Assembly (NCBI RefSeq): GCF_000003815.2 | Contig: NC_049979.1 | Coordinates: 10,703,381-10,767,380 of the forward strand | Length of the DNA stretch: 64,000 nt | Source of the DNA: Branchiostoma floridae | Lineage: Eukaryota; Chordata; Leptocardii; Amphioxiformes; Branchiostomatidae | Direction: 5' to 3' | Shown: piece after piece, positions 22,775 through 37,700 of the stretch | How the letters are laid out: every line of letters begins with the position of its first letter | Numbering within the stretch: the stretch's first letter is position 1 | Translations under genes and position numbers: made by a program | Notes under the pieces: model-generated | What the model was told of the DNA's origin: nothing | The model's database searches: none | Seen by the model: the letters and a program-made list of their open reading frames with translations, nothing else

Positions 22775-25700
22775 ATGGCCAGCGGCAGGAGTGGCAGCAG
22801 AGGTCTACCCGACAGTAACTCGGAATCAAACTTGGAATCTCTGTGCAGTTCACGGAGGGAAAAACTACACAGGACCTGCTCCAACGGGGACATGTTGGAT
22901 TCGGACTCGTCCAAAGGCAAAGTTAAATTGGGGAACACCGGCAAGGCGTGGAAGAGTGTGGACGACTGCAGTTTTAGTGAGGTACAGTATTTGGCAGTAC
23001 CAGTGAGCAGGAGAAGAAGAAGCAGAACGCTATCAGAAATGGCAGAACCAAGACAGACAACTCCATCAGCAAATTGTAATGCAGGAATGACTCACGGGTT
23101 GGCCATACCTGCAGAACACGAAAGGCTTGTACGTAAACTTTCTAATGAATCGGATAAGGATGCTGGCTATGGCACCGACCCGGGAAGTCCAAGCCCTTGC
23201 AACTTTCTCAACAACAGCACCAAGAATGTGCAAGAAAACGCTGTCCAAACCTGTGGTGATGTAGATGCAGACTTACAGAATCACATGTTAACAGACTTGA
23301 ATGAGTCAGTTTCAGAAGAACCGTTGAACATGTCCCCCAACGAAATTGTTAGAAAATATGTTGGCACCGACTACCTTGATCCAACGACGCCACCAGCTAC
23401 AGTGAGCTTGGAAAGAAACTTGACTTTGCAAGTTGATGGAGTCATTGTTAACAATGACCAGACTCACGTTACTCCTGAAGTTATCATAAGTGACCACTGC
23501 AGTCCGGATAAGGACAACTGTCGGGTCATAAGTGATGGGCCCAACTGGGGTGTACATGTAGATTTGAATGAGGACGACATTCCACCAGACTATGTATACA
23601 GGAGGAAGTCTTCGAACACCAGCACCACATCCTCACAGTTCGACGACACAGAAGATGACCTGAGTGACATAGAACTAACGTTTCCACAACATGACGTTCC
23701 CCAGAAAAACAAGGTGAGTACAACAAGCGGATACCATCACAGATATTTCCAAGTCCAAACACATACTGTGTAACCTTGCAGTATACCAGATGTGTATCCG
23801 GCCATGGGAAAGGGTCACGCCATAACGTGGTGCCTTTCCTCTGACAGGAGTCAAGCCTGATTTAGCAAGGTTACAGATTATGTAAATAAGCTAAACCACC
23901 TTTACTTACAAGTACATGTATAATGTATGCTATAATAAGCCCTTTCACACAGATCAGAACGCATGTAAGGCGACAGGAATTCTAGGTTATTAAATATGTC
24001 AAAGGTAAGGCCCACAAAAAGTAAACAAAGTTGTTATGAAAATCGAAACAATGGTCGAGACAAGGACTGTTTCCTTCTTTGAGGCCTTTACCTTTGACAT
24101 ATTACCCAGAATTCCTGTGGCCACACATGCGTCCTGAACTCAGTGAAAGGGCTTATTGCCTGGGGGCACAAGGACTAGCACCTGACTAGATACAATAGAT
24201 GACCCGCCTCAGTACTTATAACTATTGATATGTGGTGACCATGATAATGACTATAATCATCATGATTGACCTTTATCTTAGGGAGGTTAAGATGATGATG
24301 ATGATGATGAGGGAGGTTTCAACTTTTTGATAGTGCAAAGAGCAGTATGACTCAGAGCCTACTATGAGTTTTCCCCCATAGAATTTATGTACCATAAGAA
24401 ATTGCTGGTTTGTATGACAAAAGGAAACTTCGTGCTTTTGTCGTCATGTATGTGTAGATATGTAATATTATACATGTAGTGTAAAATACTACTAAAATAT
24501 TTAAAGAAATAGAGAATGGAATTCTTACATTTTGACTTGCCCTGACCCCAGGAATCACTCAGTTTGCACTGGGGAAAATTTGTTCTCAACTTTGGCATGT
24601 TTCTTATCTTCTAAGTTCTAGTGAAATGTGACTGAATGGGCTTGTGATGTGTATGTTACATCTTGTGTATGATGGTTGTAGGTTGCTGGTGAGTGGTGCA
24701 TGATAACTAAAGAGGCGTGTACTACAGACTATAAATGACTGTACATTCACAGTGCAGCAATAAGATCGTGCTGTCTGATGCCAAATCTATTCTAGGACAG
24801 TCAATAATGCCTTTGGGCTGGTTATTAACGGAGCACCACTGTTGGCCTGACATTAGTAGAGACACTGGGTGTAATGCCAGCATTTTCGCTGGCTAGTGAA
24901 CTGGAAATCTTGAATTAACTAGCTTATCTAGATCCAAATTCAGCCATTATCATAAAAACAACTTCAATCAAGAAAGAAATATTAATTGAAACAGCTATGC
25001 TAATCATAAAACTAAAAGACGACCGTTCTGATGCATTTCAAACACTGCTTCTGGTACAATGAAAAGTTGTTTCAGTGGGACATGGTTCTTTTTGAAGTTT
25101 TTGTGTTCCTTAAAAAAAGTTCTTCCTTTGGTACCTGTTAGAAGTAGTGACTCACTTCACTCAAGGTTGAAGTGGCTTACTCCAGAAGATCCACCCCATT
25201 AACAGGGGTCCAAAAAGCATTAGTATGCTTCAGAGAACCTGCCCATACACCAAAGCCTTGCCTCTGTTTTTGTTTGCTGTACTAAGGTACACATTTTTCA
25301 GCAATAGGTTAACGGGTAGCATTCGGAGGCTACCATGCACATGATAGATGGACTCTATAGGTTAAATCACAACCTAATGCAAGATACTCGTAATGCAGAC
25401 AAGAAGCAATAATGCTGACTGCACAATTGTGAATGTTCATTATGTAGTTTGGGAGAGTGATCTTTCTCTGTAATAAAGAATTAAAGTCATTTATCTTCAG
25501 CTTTTATAACAACAAAAGCACACACCATATCAATCATACAATAGTCCCTGCCTTTTAGGTTCTATATGCACAGTTAATGTATCCTTTGTTCCATTTCCAG
25601 ACTCCATAGTAACAAAAATGCTTCTTATAGTACCACTAACACTAGTAACAGCTATGAAGGGCTTTTAGATGTGCATGTGAAGTTTTATTGTGTAATCATT

Positions 25701-28700
25701 GCTTTTAATGCTCTTTCTTTCTGTCTGTTACATATTTATTGTGGTAGAGTAGCTTTTATCCCAGAGCTGGAGTCAAATCCACAGTGCAAGCAACCCTAAG
25801 GCTTTCCTATGCCATTCTTGGAAAGGCCTGAATCAAGCCTGTAAGATGTTTTCTAACAGATTTGCCTGCTCTCATTACTTCACTGTTAGGCTACACAAAT
25901 GTTTTGTGTCATTAAATTTGAGTGATGGAGTCCTCCTAATCTTGTTGTTCTCCTAGTCTGTGAAAATAAACAGCTGTGCTTTTTAAACCAGAATGCCCTT
26001 GTGGCATGAAAGCTAAATCTGTTATTTTGCCTGTGTTTGTATATGATTTGATTTATACTGTGTTACTGGAAGGTAGACTAAAAAGGGAATGCCCAAACAA
26101 GTTTGTTGATCATCAACTACTGCTTGCAATGCTAAGATTACAGCAGTTCTGTAATGGTTTTCTATTAGTTCTAGATAAAATGTATGAAAAGTAAAAGCAC
26201 CTGAAAATGTAACAGTTATAGATATCAAGCAATACGTTTGAATTTTGTAATTGCTGAAGTTGGACCTAGCAGTAGCAGCCAAGGACAGGCCTTTCTTTGT
26301 ATGTACAGGTACAACACTACAACTACAAGATTTGTAGTTGAAATTTATCTTCCATTCAATTATGATAAAACATTAACATGATAGGGTATAGTCTATAGAT
26401 TACAATGATAGTGCTTAGGCCAGGTGAAATGTGGATCTGAAGACTGAGAGTTTATTTGTGAGTGAANNNNNNNNNNNNNNNNNNNNNNNNNNNNNNNNNN
26501 NNNNNNNNNNNNNNNNNNNNNNNNNNNNNNNNNNNNNNNNNNNNNNNNNNNNNNNNNNNNNNNNNNNNNNNNNNNNNNNNNNNNNNNNNNNNNNNNNNNN
26601 NNNNNNNNNNNNNNNNNNNNNNNNNNNNNNNNNNNNNNNNNNNNNNNNNNNNNNNNNNNNNNNNNNNNNNNNNNNNNNNNNNNNNNNNNNNNNNNNNNNN
26701 NNNNNNNNNNNNNNNNNNNNNNNNNNNNNNNNNNNNNNNNNNNNNNNNNNNNNNNNNNNNNNNNNNNNNNNNNNNNNNNNNNNNNNNNNNNNNNNNNNNN
26801 NNNNNNNNNNNNNNNNNNNNNNNNNNNNNNNNNNNNNNNNNNNNNNNNNNNNNNNNNNNNNNNNNNNNNNNNNNNNNNNNNNNNNNNNNNNNNNNNNNNN
26901 NNNNNNNNNNNNNNNNNNNNNNNNNNNNNNNNNNNNNNNNNNNNNNNNNNNNNNNNNNNNNNNNNNNNNNNNNNNNNNNNNNNACTGGTTTGTGTCTGCT
27001 TTGTACAGTCTACATGCTCAATATGGAAGAATTAGCTTCATACACACGAAAGATTGCAGTTTCCATCTCATGATGGAACCACAATGTTATGAATATCTAA
27101 AATTTCTGAATATCTAAAAAGAGGAATTTCCCATGCATGGTTGTCAGACAATTGGTGCCTATATCAATAACCAAAGGAAGGTAGTAGACAATCCTTTTTG
27201 CTTAAAGTTAAAGAAATACAAAATTTGTTTCATTTGTTGTCATACACATGAAGGAGCATGTGCAGCATGGCTCAAAGTACTGGTGCATGTGCACCCTTTT
27301 GCACCCAAAATTGGTGCTAGCTGTGCACCTAATTTTTGACTGGGGGCACACCAGCAGTGCACCTAGATATTTATGTAGACACTAGGGTCATGATAACATT
27401 GTTCACCAGTACAGAAAATATTCCTGAAATTTATATTTTATTTTGAAGTTAGGTATAGAATTACACATTCACGTTTTGAAGAGAGGCAGTAAGGTTTGTG
27501 AATCTGTTTTGCTGACAGGTACTTTATCTTATCTTGTGTACCCAATTTTTTTGTGCACCTGGATTTCTAGGCATTGGTTCACCAGTGCATCTATTCTCTT
27601 AAAAGGAATTTCGAGCCCTGTGTGAGCACTGTTCAGACATTCATCTTAATGTTTTACAAGAGTTGCTAACTATCATGAAGATGAATATTTCAATATTGTG
27701 GACTATATTTAGCTTCTGTTACATGTTGTTGCGCATATGTAATGCTGTGTACATGTACATGATTTACAGAACACATTCTAAGCAATGTTGACATCCAGAC
27801 AAATTTCAGTTATTACACCTTGAGAAAACTTCATTTCTGTTTCTTAAACTTAAATGCCGGTGAACTGGATATGTTCCCTCAGCTAAAAACATGGGTTATG
27901 AACTGAAAAATTGGCTGCCGGCTGCCCATGACAGCAAACAAAGGAGAATTAGAATTAGATCATTTTTCTCCTGACTGTCATTGTTACCCTAAGGGGTATG
28001 GGTTGTCTTAATTATGATATGAGTAGAGACCATTTAGTGCACCAGCCACATGACAAGCCTAAGGCAGAGTCTACCTGGCCTGGATACCATCCCATGGCTA
28101 CCTGAGTTATTACTATGAATACTATTACACTTGCTGCCCTGAAAATAATTGCATTACATCTGCAATGAGGGTGACAACCAGCATGGGCAAGTCACAATGG
28201 TCAGCTCCGGGCAGTGAGTGCACAGAGCCCAGGTAGTCATCGGATGGAACCCAGGCTAGAGTCTACCTTGTTGTGGTCTTAACTTTTCACCTGCTATCAG
28301 ATCTTGAAGTTGTTATTTAAATTCCTTCTCAACACTTTAAACAATTCAGGTGTGCAAGAAGAACCAGCTCTAAGACAAAACTAAGTTGCTGTATCATTGC
28401 AAGAAACCTGTTTAATGTGTTTTTCTTGATTTGGAGCTTGTTGTTGATTTTTTTATTTACGAGACGTGAGGTAATGGAGGGTAATCGTTGCCTAGTAATA
28501 AGGCACCCATTGACGTCAATTCTCTAGCCTGCAGGGCGTTAAGAACAGAATTAGAATATTTGTATACTTAAGCCTGTTTGTTCTCCAATGGATGAACTTA
28601 ATGTTACTAAGGAAACCTCCTTACTGCTCTGGGCTCATGATCCAGAGCAGGTCTGGTAACTTTGAACAGGAGGCATGTTTCAACTGTGTCAACATAAGGT

Positions 28701-31700
28701 TCCCTTGAGCTTTTTATTTTGATAATCTAGGTTCCTTGGCGCATTTGGCAAAACTGCAAATCATAAGCTACGTCTAATACCTGCATTCCTCTGTGATGGC
28801 ATGCAGATGTACCCAAGACAGGTGAGGATGTATGGTTAGCTGATTTTTCAATGTGGGTGCGTTTGACAATTTATGAAGCTTATGGTGAAGAACCATTTGT
28901 TTCAGCTTTATGTGCATGCCTCAAGAGTCAAACTTCTGCTCGTGAAAGAACCCAACATACTTATTGAGCTTGAGAAGTGTAGGTGTCCTTGGCCATTAAT
29001 GCAAGCCATAACGTAGCTGCATTGCACGACCATAGCTACTTGAAAGGGTCTCATGCTGCTTCACCGCAGTTAAGGATGAATACTAATACATGTATCTACA
29101 AGCCCATAAAATCACCTTTTAGATTGTTACAGACAATATGTGTCTATTGTAGGCAGCACATCACAGCTGCATACGTGTATAACCACAAGGTGGTAATCAC
29201 TGGTTGTGTTCATGTACATGAAAATGATATAGTTTCCATGTACATATACATGTAGTTTCCATATCGTTTGTTTGTTTGTTTGTTTGAACCTTTATTTATT
29301 CATGAGAAGCTCAAATCGGCCTGCAGCCCACTTTGGAAAATCGCAGTTGCATTGGACAAAAACTTGCATGCAACATACACAAGTCTAATGCAGTTTGACT
29401 GAACACCCACCAAAAAATTGTGATGAATTTTTAAAAACTATAAATCAACAACTCCTTGACATTCCTGTTAACACAGGCACCATGCTGTCAGGGGATGATA
29501 AAAACACTTCACCAGCCAGGCTGTCACAGACATGTATGTGCTACTGCTTGTCTCCATACTCCATACTGATAGGTTGGTGGGGAAATTGTCGAAAACTGGA
29601 TACCGAACCTCTCTGACTAGCTGACAACTCTGGCATATAATTCCCTCTTTTTTTTTTGCTTTTTATTTTTCCGCCAACATTAAGTCTAGCCTGAGTACCA
29701 TCCTCCGTAGTGACTGCTGGCTCACTACTTTCGCTTGCGAAAGTAGTGAGCCAGCGGTCAAGCGAAAGTAGTGAGCCAGCGGTCGTCGCTCCCTGCTACG
29801 GAGGATGGTACTCAGGCTACATTAAGTCTGGTAGAGACTATGAATGTTCATGTTGTAGGCATATAAAGACTCAATGCCACCTGTTCTGTTTAAGATTTTG
29901 GCATTTAATCCCCAGCGGTAATCCTGTGGCATTCCCGCTCCTGCATTCTTGAGGAGTCATCATTCCCTGGGAGAGCTGGGAAGGTGGAGGTATTCCTGCA
30001 AATGTTTAATGTTCTGTCCCACACAGCTGACCCCTAGCTTCCACAGGCTGACACAGGTCAGCTGGCCGGGCAACTGTCATGGATAGAGATGTTCTGGTTC
30101 TGCCTGGGATACTGTTTAATCTCAAAGCAGATAATGAAAGGCAAAATGGTAACGTTTCTCAAGTTCCCCAAGTATAGGGCCTTTCTACCCCAGTGGCCTG
30201 TAGATACTCTGGGAGCATTGATACTCTCCTGGCCCTTGGCCATGGATGCTGTCATGGCCCTGTGGTAGCCTGTATCTCCTTTCAGCAAATTTGCATTATG
30301 AGGATTGTTTCAACTGCCAACTTTGATTTTCTTTTGGGTAGCAAAATATTTTTGGGGAACAAACTTGTATTGAACTATTAGATCAACATGTAGGTCAGGA
30401 AGACTTCATGTAGGCTAGCTGTTGACCCATTGTGATCTGTTCAACCAAATTTCTGTCCTGTATCCGCAACGGGAAACCGGTTCTTCAACCATGCCAGCAG
30501 TAGTGTTTCCTATATGTAACATACATACAAACTGTGCCAAGTTATTGAAGCAAATGTCAAGCAGCTCTTGACGCTCTTTTCACGGTGCTACACAAGAGAT
30601 TGCCTTTAAAACTCAAAACAGAAACACTTGGTTGACTGTGGGACAGCTGGGTACCTCAAATGTTGGAGAGGTTAATTGACCCCTTGATCTGATATCATTG
30701 ATGATCCATTGATGATATAGAATGGTGCAGGTAGCAAGAATCATTTATTATTTGTCATTGCCTTCAATAATGGTCAAGTAGCATGTGTCAGTTGAAGTGG
30801 CCATGTTAACGTTTTAGTGCTATCTTTCATTTTAGTACATTGCATTGAAGTCCCCTTTCATGTATAATATGTAAGGTGTCATATATGTAAACTGTCAAGG
30901 GCGATAAGCAGATTGTGGTATGTTTAAGTTGGTATTCTTACTTCTATGTTGTAAGGTACTTTTTATTAAGCCTGGGGGCCAGCCTTTTTAGGTTTACTCT
31001 GCTCTCTCAGTTGCTTACAGAAGGGCCCAAGAGAGTGGCAGGCTACTTTATTCAGTAGTTTTGAACATTTTCTCTACAAAAAATATCCTTCTCCTTTCTT
31101 CAAGTGAACAGGTAGAAAGGTATACCTGTAGAAAGGTATGCCAATTATCTTGCCAAAAATAGCAGTATTGCGTGTAGAAAGGTATGTTTAATTATCTTGC
31201 CAAAAATAGCAGTTTGTAAGTTGTTAGGTTCTATTCAGTTTATTCAGTAGTTTTGAACCTTTTCTTTGCAAAAATTTCTTTAACCTTTCTTGAAGTGAAC
31301 AAATTACAGCGCTTACACAGGTAGGGCCAATTACCCTGCCAAAAATAGCCGTCACTTTCAAGCTGTAAGCTGTAGTCTGTACTTGTAATGATACTTTATA
31401 CAAAAGGAGCTGCAACTTCCAACTTTAGGCTCAGACAACTTTACCTAGCTTAAACAAAACCCACGTCTGAGTCCCAGAATCTATTTGCCCAGCTACCTTT
31501 CTATGATACTGTAAATGTATTTAAGTTCGCGGGGATTTAATTTCGCGGTAGCGGGAAAATGGACTTTTCGCGGTGGTTTTAATTTCGCGGTAGCACCATG
31601 CACTGTAGACTCTTACTGTTATGGAAAAACGTTCGCGGTAGTTTTAAATTCGCGGTGAAGCGGCCGCCACGAAAACCGCGAACATTAATCCACCGCGAAC

Positions 31701-34700
31701 ATTTCTGCATTTACAGTACTTGAACCCAAAGGGGTAGATTACATTCTTGTTCTTGCAAGTATACCCTTGACATTTAAACAGCAGACAGGAGAGCCTCTTA
31801 CATTCTCAGACTTTATGCTTGGTGCATTGCCAATGTTACTGGCTACACATGCCTCAGGTGTGGTGGGTGTTATTTACAACCTCTTGCTTTAGTACTTCTG
31901 TTCGATCAATCCTCGTTTTGTTTTAGAGCCAAGCTGCTACAGATGATTGCAATGTGTACACCATGTGAATGATTGATAGAGTGATCGGTGTACCTTTGTT
32001 TTGTTAGTGTCAGTGGAGGTGTGAGTGCTACCCTGTGGTGGAGACTTGCAGTTACTGTCTGTCATTTTCTACTGTATCATTCAAACAAACAGCAGGAGTT
32101 GTGATGTTGAAGTCAGCAGATGTTTATTCGGGGACTGCACTGTGTTTGTTATGGGACGACCTTCGCGCTGATGACGTCAGAGAGGCTCAGGCTGCTTTGT
32201 TCCTGGACTGTTCCACTCCATGCTATGTCCGCAAGGTCATATCTGTGCCACCAAAGTTGGACAACATTATCCTGAAAAAGAGAAGCTAGTATGGACTTTC
32301 AGATTAAAGTACAAACCATAGAAAAAACATGTCTAAATGTGTCGAAAAATTATTGAGACTGATAGAAATAAATTCATTTATGCATCTACACTTGGTCAAA
32401 AGCTTCAGTTACCCTCTCATATAGGGGATAATTGGTCCAGTAGCAAAGTGAGCCAATATCTTTTCAAAATCTCCTTGATATTAGTCTTCTATGGGTTTGA
32501 AATGTCATGAAGTAAGTTGAATCTTTCCCTTGCCTATCAAAAGATTAAAAAATACTTAAGTTTAGGTCTCTGTTTTATGATTGCATTTATTATTTTCACC
32601 TGGGCCAGATGTACAACTACCGTACCACTACATCCTATGTCACTAAGCAATCATTTTCAGTCCGCTTGATCTACAGAGACAGAGTTACTGAAAAGTCATG
32701 TTCCTTTTGGGTCTGACGGATGAATAACAGCAACAACAAAAACCTACCTATTAAAAACCAAGCAAGACTGGCATTGTAAGTTTTCTATTGTCAATGTATA
32801 GCCATTACTTTACACAATGTGAGCATTTCTTGTCCAATATACTGTGGTTTGTGTACAGATGGCTCACTAATAAACCTTCCAGTGTTTGGTCATGGGTTTA
32901 GGTGTTTATTTGTCAAGTCCTTATCCACAACTTTCTTCGTACATAGCTTTTACGAACTAGTATTAGAGAACCACGGTCGTTTAACTCACTCATACCTGGG
33001 CATTACCATGCATTTAGACTGAAGCCCCAACCTATTGGAATAGATCATTTGTTTGAAGTCTAATGATAACTGTACAATATACATGTAAGTGGTGACTAAG
33101 TTTATGTAGCTTTAAATTTTTAATCACTTCAGCCCAGTGTTTTTGACATACATCAATATGGACCACATTTGGTCAGGACAGTTTGGACAGTCTGGTATTT
33201 TTTAAGAGGCGTAGTGAAATGGTGGTGGTATGAGATTGAAATGTTACAGGAGGCAAGAAAAGCTGAATCAGATTTACATTATAATTTATATGTACACTGT
33301 ACCATTGTAGTATGGTAAACAGAGCGCTACCATCATCTGCAAAGATGGTTATATTTCTTAGATAGCCAATAATAAACTTGAAATCTATGGTACAAAAATG
33401 GCATATGTTATACATCACTGACATAATGTTTTTTTCTGGCACAAAGAATGTCTTTCTTGTATTTGAAGTTGCATAACAAAGACTATAACTAGTTGTCACA
33501 TAAAGATATTTGGTACCATCATAACAATTGTTTATAGGCTGGTTGTTCAAGGACTCGAATCCTGCTTCAGGAGGATTTTGGCTGTATTGTAAACAGTAGT
33601 TTGCACATTTGTATTTCATAGAACACATCTTTACTTTGACACAGGCAAGCTGTCATCTTAAGACAACATGTTAGTTGGGTTATTGTGGAAAAACATCATC
33701 TTCTTAAATCCTTCAAATACACTATCTTTCAAATGCAGTATCATTACTATTGAAGTATAACAAAGGCATTGTTGAATCTCCAACAGAAAACCTACAGCTA
33801 TATAGAGTAAACTTATACGTGAGAAGCAAAAATTAGTAATAAACACAACTCAGATGAAGGCATGGATATCATTGACTAGAACTTCAGTAGAAGTGGTGCT
33901 GACATGTAATACCATTATGATAGTCTCAGAATAGGTGGAAAATGTTTTTTGTTCGTTTCTTGACTGGTGACAAGGTACTGATTGGCAGGTGAGTCAGTCC
34001 CTGTTTCTATGACAAGGTTGTTATGGTGATGTAACGATGCCGTCACACATACGTCAGGGTTTGTGGTATCTGTTGTTTAGAATGCAACTGTTAATAGATA
34101 ATGTACTAAACATAGGCTAACGCCAAGTTAGTGTTGATAAAAGCTCCCCTAGACTCAGGCCTCCAGGATGTTTTGACAGACAGTGTTTGACAGTTATCTC
34201 TACCTTTATGACGTAAATGGCAAAAAATATGCTATAATCCATGACCTTCTCCGACCCTGACGGGTTGAGGAGTCAGAAATAGCATGGTATAGATGTGTGT
34301 TATCATAAAAACTAAAAGGAGATTGTGAAAGGACATTGCGGCAGTCTATTGTGTGTAAATCAATGCTTGATGACTATCTCAACTAGACCAATGTGTTTGC
34401 CAAGGTTTCAAGTCACATTCTGTCACTAGATTCTGCATCTGGAGCTATAGTATTGATTGTTGAGATTATAACTTGCATGATAGCTAGAAAGTACAGTGTA
34501 CAGAATATGACATAGATGTACAGCAATATTTTATATTCAATTGTTTAAGTGCCTTCACATTTCATCAAGAAGGCAGAAAATCCACTTTGCTTCAATTTGT
34601 TGCAATTTTACTCATGTGATTCTTAGAATATGTTAGTTAAAATCAAAAAGGCACAAGATGGCACGTACATGTACATGTGTGCATCTCTGGACTTTCATTC

Positions 34701-37700
34701 AATCAGTCATAGATAGTATATGTTGCCATGAAATCTAAGTTTCTTCTTTTGAATTTCATTCTGAATTAAGGTATCATTGTCTTGAACGCCATTGAGTTAA
34801 TTGTGCATATCTGTCTGTTTCTTCTAATTGCATATCTTCGTGTGTTTGTTTGAGAAGTGGGAACTGTAGACTCACAGTTGAATGTGTCAGCTACCAGGGG
34901 TTGTCTGCTCTGCAGTGCCTTTAGTTTAATATCCTCTTCTACATTGTACATGTACCTGTAGCAGGACGTTGTGGGATTAAAGAATGTATTTTTCTGTTCA
35001 CGAGTCACAGTGATAATGTGGATAAGATATATGTAGGGTGTATGATTCACCCCATCCAGGGGAGCTTGCTATTTATAGAACCCAGGAAATACACAGGGTC
35101 AGTAGACGTGGAGGAATGCCACTTGGAAGGGAGCACTTCACTTGTTCTTAGAGGGGTGGTACACCACCTTGATTTATTCTTGTTTTATATTAGTCAAGTC
35201 ATCACTTATGTACCCACTCATTTTTCAACTTTCACCACAGTATTGGACCTATATATATTCTCATTGTAATGTTGGCATGTGTGGTGATGAGTAATGACTT
35301 GGGTTAGTTGGCAGGTCATGTAGAGAAGTCATGGCAGCACCTCCCCTTGGTCACGTTCTCCCCTCTTCGAGGATTTCCTGCCGGGTTTCTATGGGTTTGG
35401 TTACGTACTTCCTTGGCTGTTGTGACATCAGCGGTCCAGGCAGTTCCTCTGATCGCATGGCCCTGTGATGGTCCCCCCTGCTGCAGATACTGTTGGTGTA
35501 GCCAGAAGATTTCTAGCCAGCCCTGGAAGTAAAGGATGCTCCCAATGGTTGAAAAGATGTTCGCTGCGTTGCAGTGTAGATATCAGGACAAGCAGGTAGA
35601 GATTTTTATTATTCCTGCTGTTGCTTGTTTACGCTGGATTTTCCAGTATTGTGTTCGACTTTGCCTAGCAACTGGATGTACTCTTACTTAGCTTTGTGTG
35701 GGTATGTTTGGAGACGGGTAGTGAAAGTAGGGCTGGAGGTCCACTTAATTTTGCTTCTCTTTGGAGCTGTTAGAATAAAATTGAGCCAAATTTAAGGTGT
35801 TTGATGGGATAAGCTGTAAATGGTTGTGCGTTCATGGTGATTTAATTACGTGGTAAGGAGAACATAGAGCGTTCACTGTGGTTTTAGATTCACAGTACTA
35901 GTACTTGACTGTACAGTAATGGAAGCACCAGTTTAAAATTTCCAATGAAGGTTTACCTCATAGACAGTGGTCGCAAACATCAAACCAGCTTTAAAATTTT
36001 AAGAATTATAGTATTTGTCAGACACGAAATGTTCATATTTTGGTATTAACAGTTGAAAAAGGTAATCATCTGAATAGCTGCAAAAGATTTATCAAAGTGC
36101 CTACTACCAAATGTTAAAAACAAAAACAGCCCGTTGAAAGTGGCTGCCATTTCAGTGTGGGAATCGCATTTTACATGTTATACAAAATGTAGGTATATGT
36201 GTTCATAAGTGTAACATTGATTCTTTTCTTTTAACCAGACATATCAATTTTTTTTGTTCCCTACAGTCCCTTCAACAATGGAGAAAGATTCGAAACATGG
36301 TCCACTGGTCGCCGTTCCTTCAGTGCTTTAAGAAGAAGTACCCCTGGGTGCAGCTGGCAGGACATGCAGGTGAGGTAGCAATAAGGATGACTGAGCAAGA
36401 CCTTGTGCCAGTCTTGTGGTAAAAACATGCCACTCAACTGCTGATTGTCACTGCCATTTACAGCATTTTTAAGACTTTTGAACATGTAATAGGTAAAACA
36501 TTAGGATGCTTTATCCTGGCAAGTTGATTTGGTGTTGAAAAGGTGTAGCGCTATTTCGATACTAGTGCAATTTTGCAGTTTCACAACGACTTGTGTTTTC
36601 ATCCAAGCGCATTGGATCATCCCCGCATCTCTCTTTATACCTTTGGGGTCTGAAACAGCCTTGATATAATACTGTTTTCAGTAGAAATTGTACGGAAGTG
36701 AGACAGTTGTTACACACAGTGATACTTACAATCATGCATTATCTTACAGGCAACTTCAAGGCTGGAGAGGGAGGCACCATCTTGAAGAAACACTGCAATC
36801 GAGAGGCCAAGTGTCTGAAGAAGCTGATGGGGGACCTGCTGAGATCCTATGTCCCAGAATACAAGGGAGATGTGGAGAGGGACGGAGAAAGTATCCTTTC
36901 CAGATGCAATTGTGTTGTTCCATTCAGTGCTGTGTAGCATGATGTACATTGTACTGTAATTTGTAAAAATTTTGCAGTGGCTTTATGTTTGCAGATTTTG
37001 TGGTGACCTCTTCACATGAATCTGAAACCGGTGTTTGTACAAAAAAGTTACTGTAATCCTACAGTAACTGCAAACTTAAAAACTTTCCTCACACTCCATT
37101 TTCTCTCTGCCATAATATACAAACTTTGAGGCATTTACAGTACTGCTACGTACACAAATTTTGTTTTGAGAAGTATGAAGCCTTGATGTTTCACAGAACC
37201 ACCAGGATATTTGTTATGATAACCTAGAAAGTAATAGAAAATAGTGCTTTGATTGTTGTCACATGGCAGATGTTGAATTGGCCTTGTTATTTGGCTACAT
37301 TTGTTGCAGTCATGACATGTGTGACCAAGGACATACAAACAAGCAAAGGTGTCAGTATCAGAACAGTTCTTGCCTTCCGTATGCGTTACCCAAGTCCTGA
37401 AACTTTCTTGCAATTGCTTTTAGTATTACGTCAGCAAAACAGGCCTTTATTATTATGACAGTTCAGAATAAGACTGTGATATCCTATTCCATTGATCCTG
37501 TTGTGAGTTCCTTGATTCATCTGTGCAGAATTCATGGAGATGGAAGACCTTTTGGGAGACTTTGACACACCTGCTGTCATGGACTGTAAGATGGGCATCA
37601 GGTAGGACTACTACCATACTGCACTTATCAGTATATTCTCTTTTATTAACTTCATCTTCTATTGAGCTGTGCTACAATTTTTTACCTTGTTCACATATCA

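Larger units (their letters stand above)
23714..36266 (+). other. Large first intron of the inositol kinase gene
   Basis: About 12.5 kb with several mobile elements (listed separately), one assembly gap and AT-rich unique sequence. The longest internal ORF (33628-33173, minus, 151 codons) has no family features. No nested gene recognised. Confidence 0.6.

Noticed and set aside
33541-33570. tRNA-like GACTCGAATCC
   Set aside because: Only a B-box-like word, no cloverleaf or A box.
33173-33628. 151-codon minus-strand ORF in inositol kinase intron 1
   Set aside because: AT-driven composition and no recognisable domain; kept only as a possible chance ORF.
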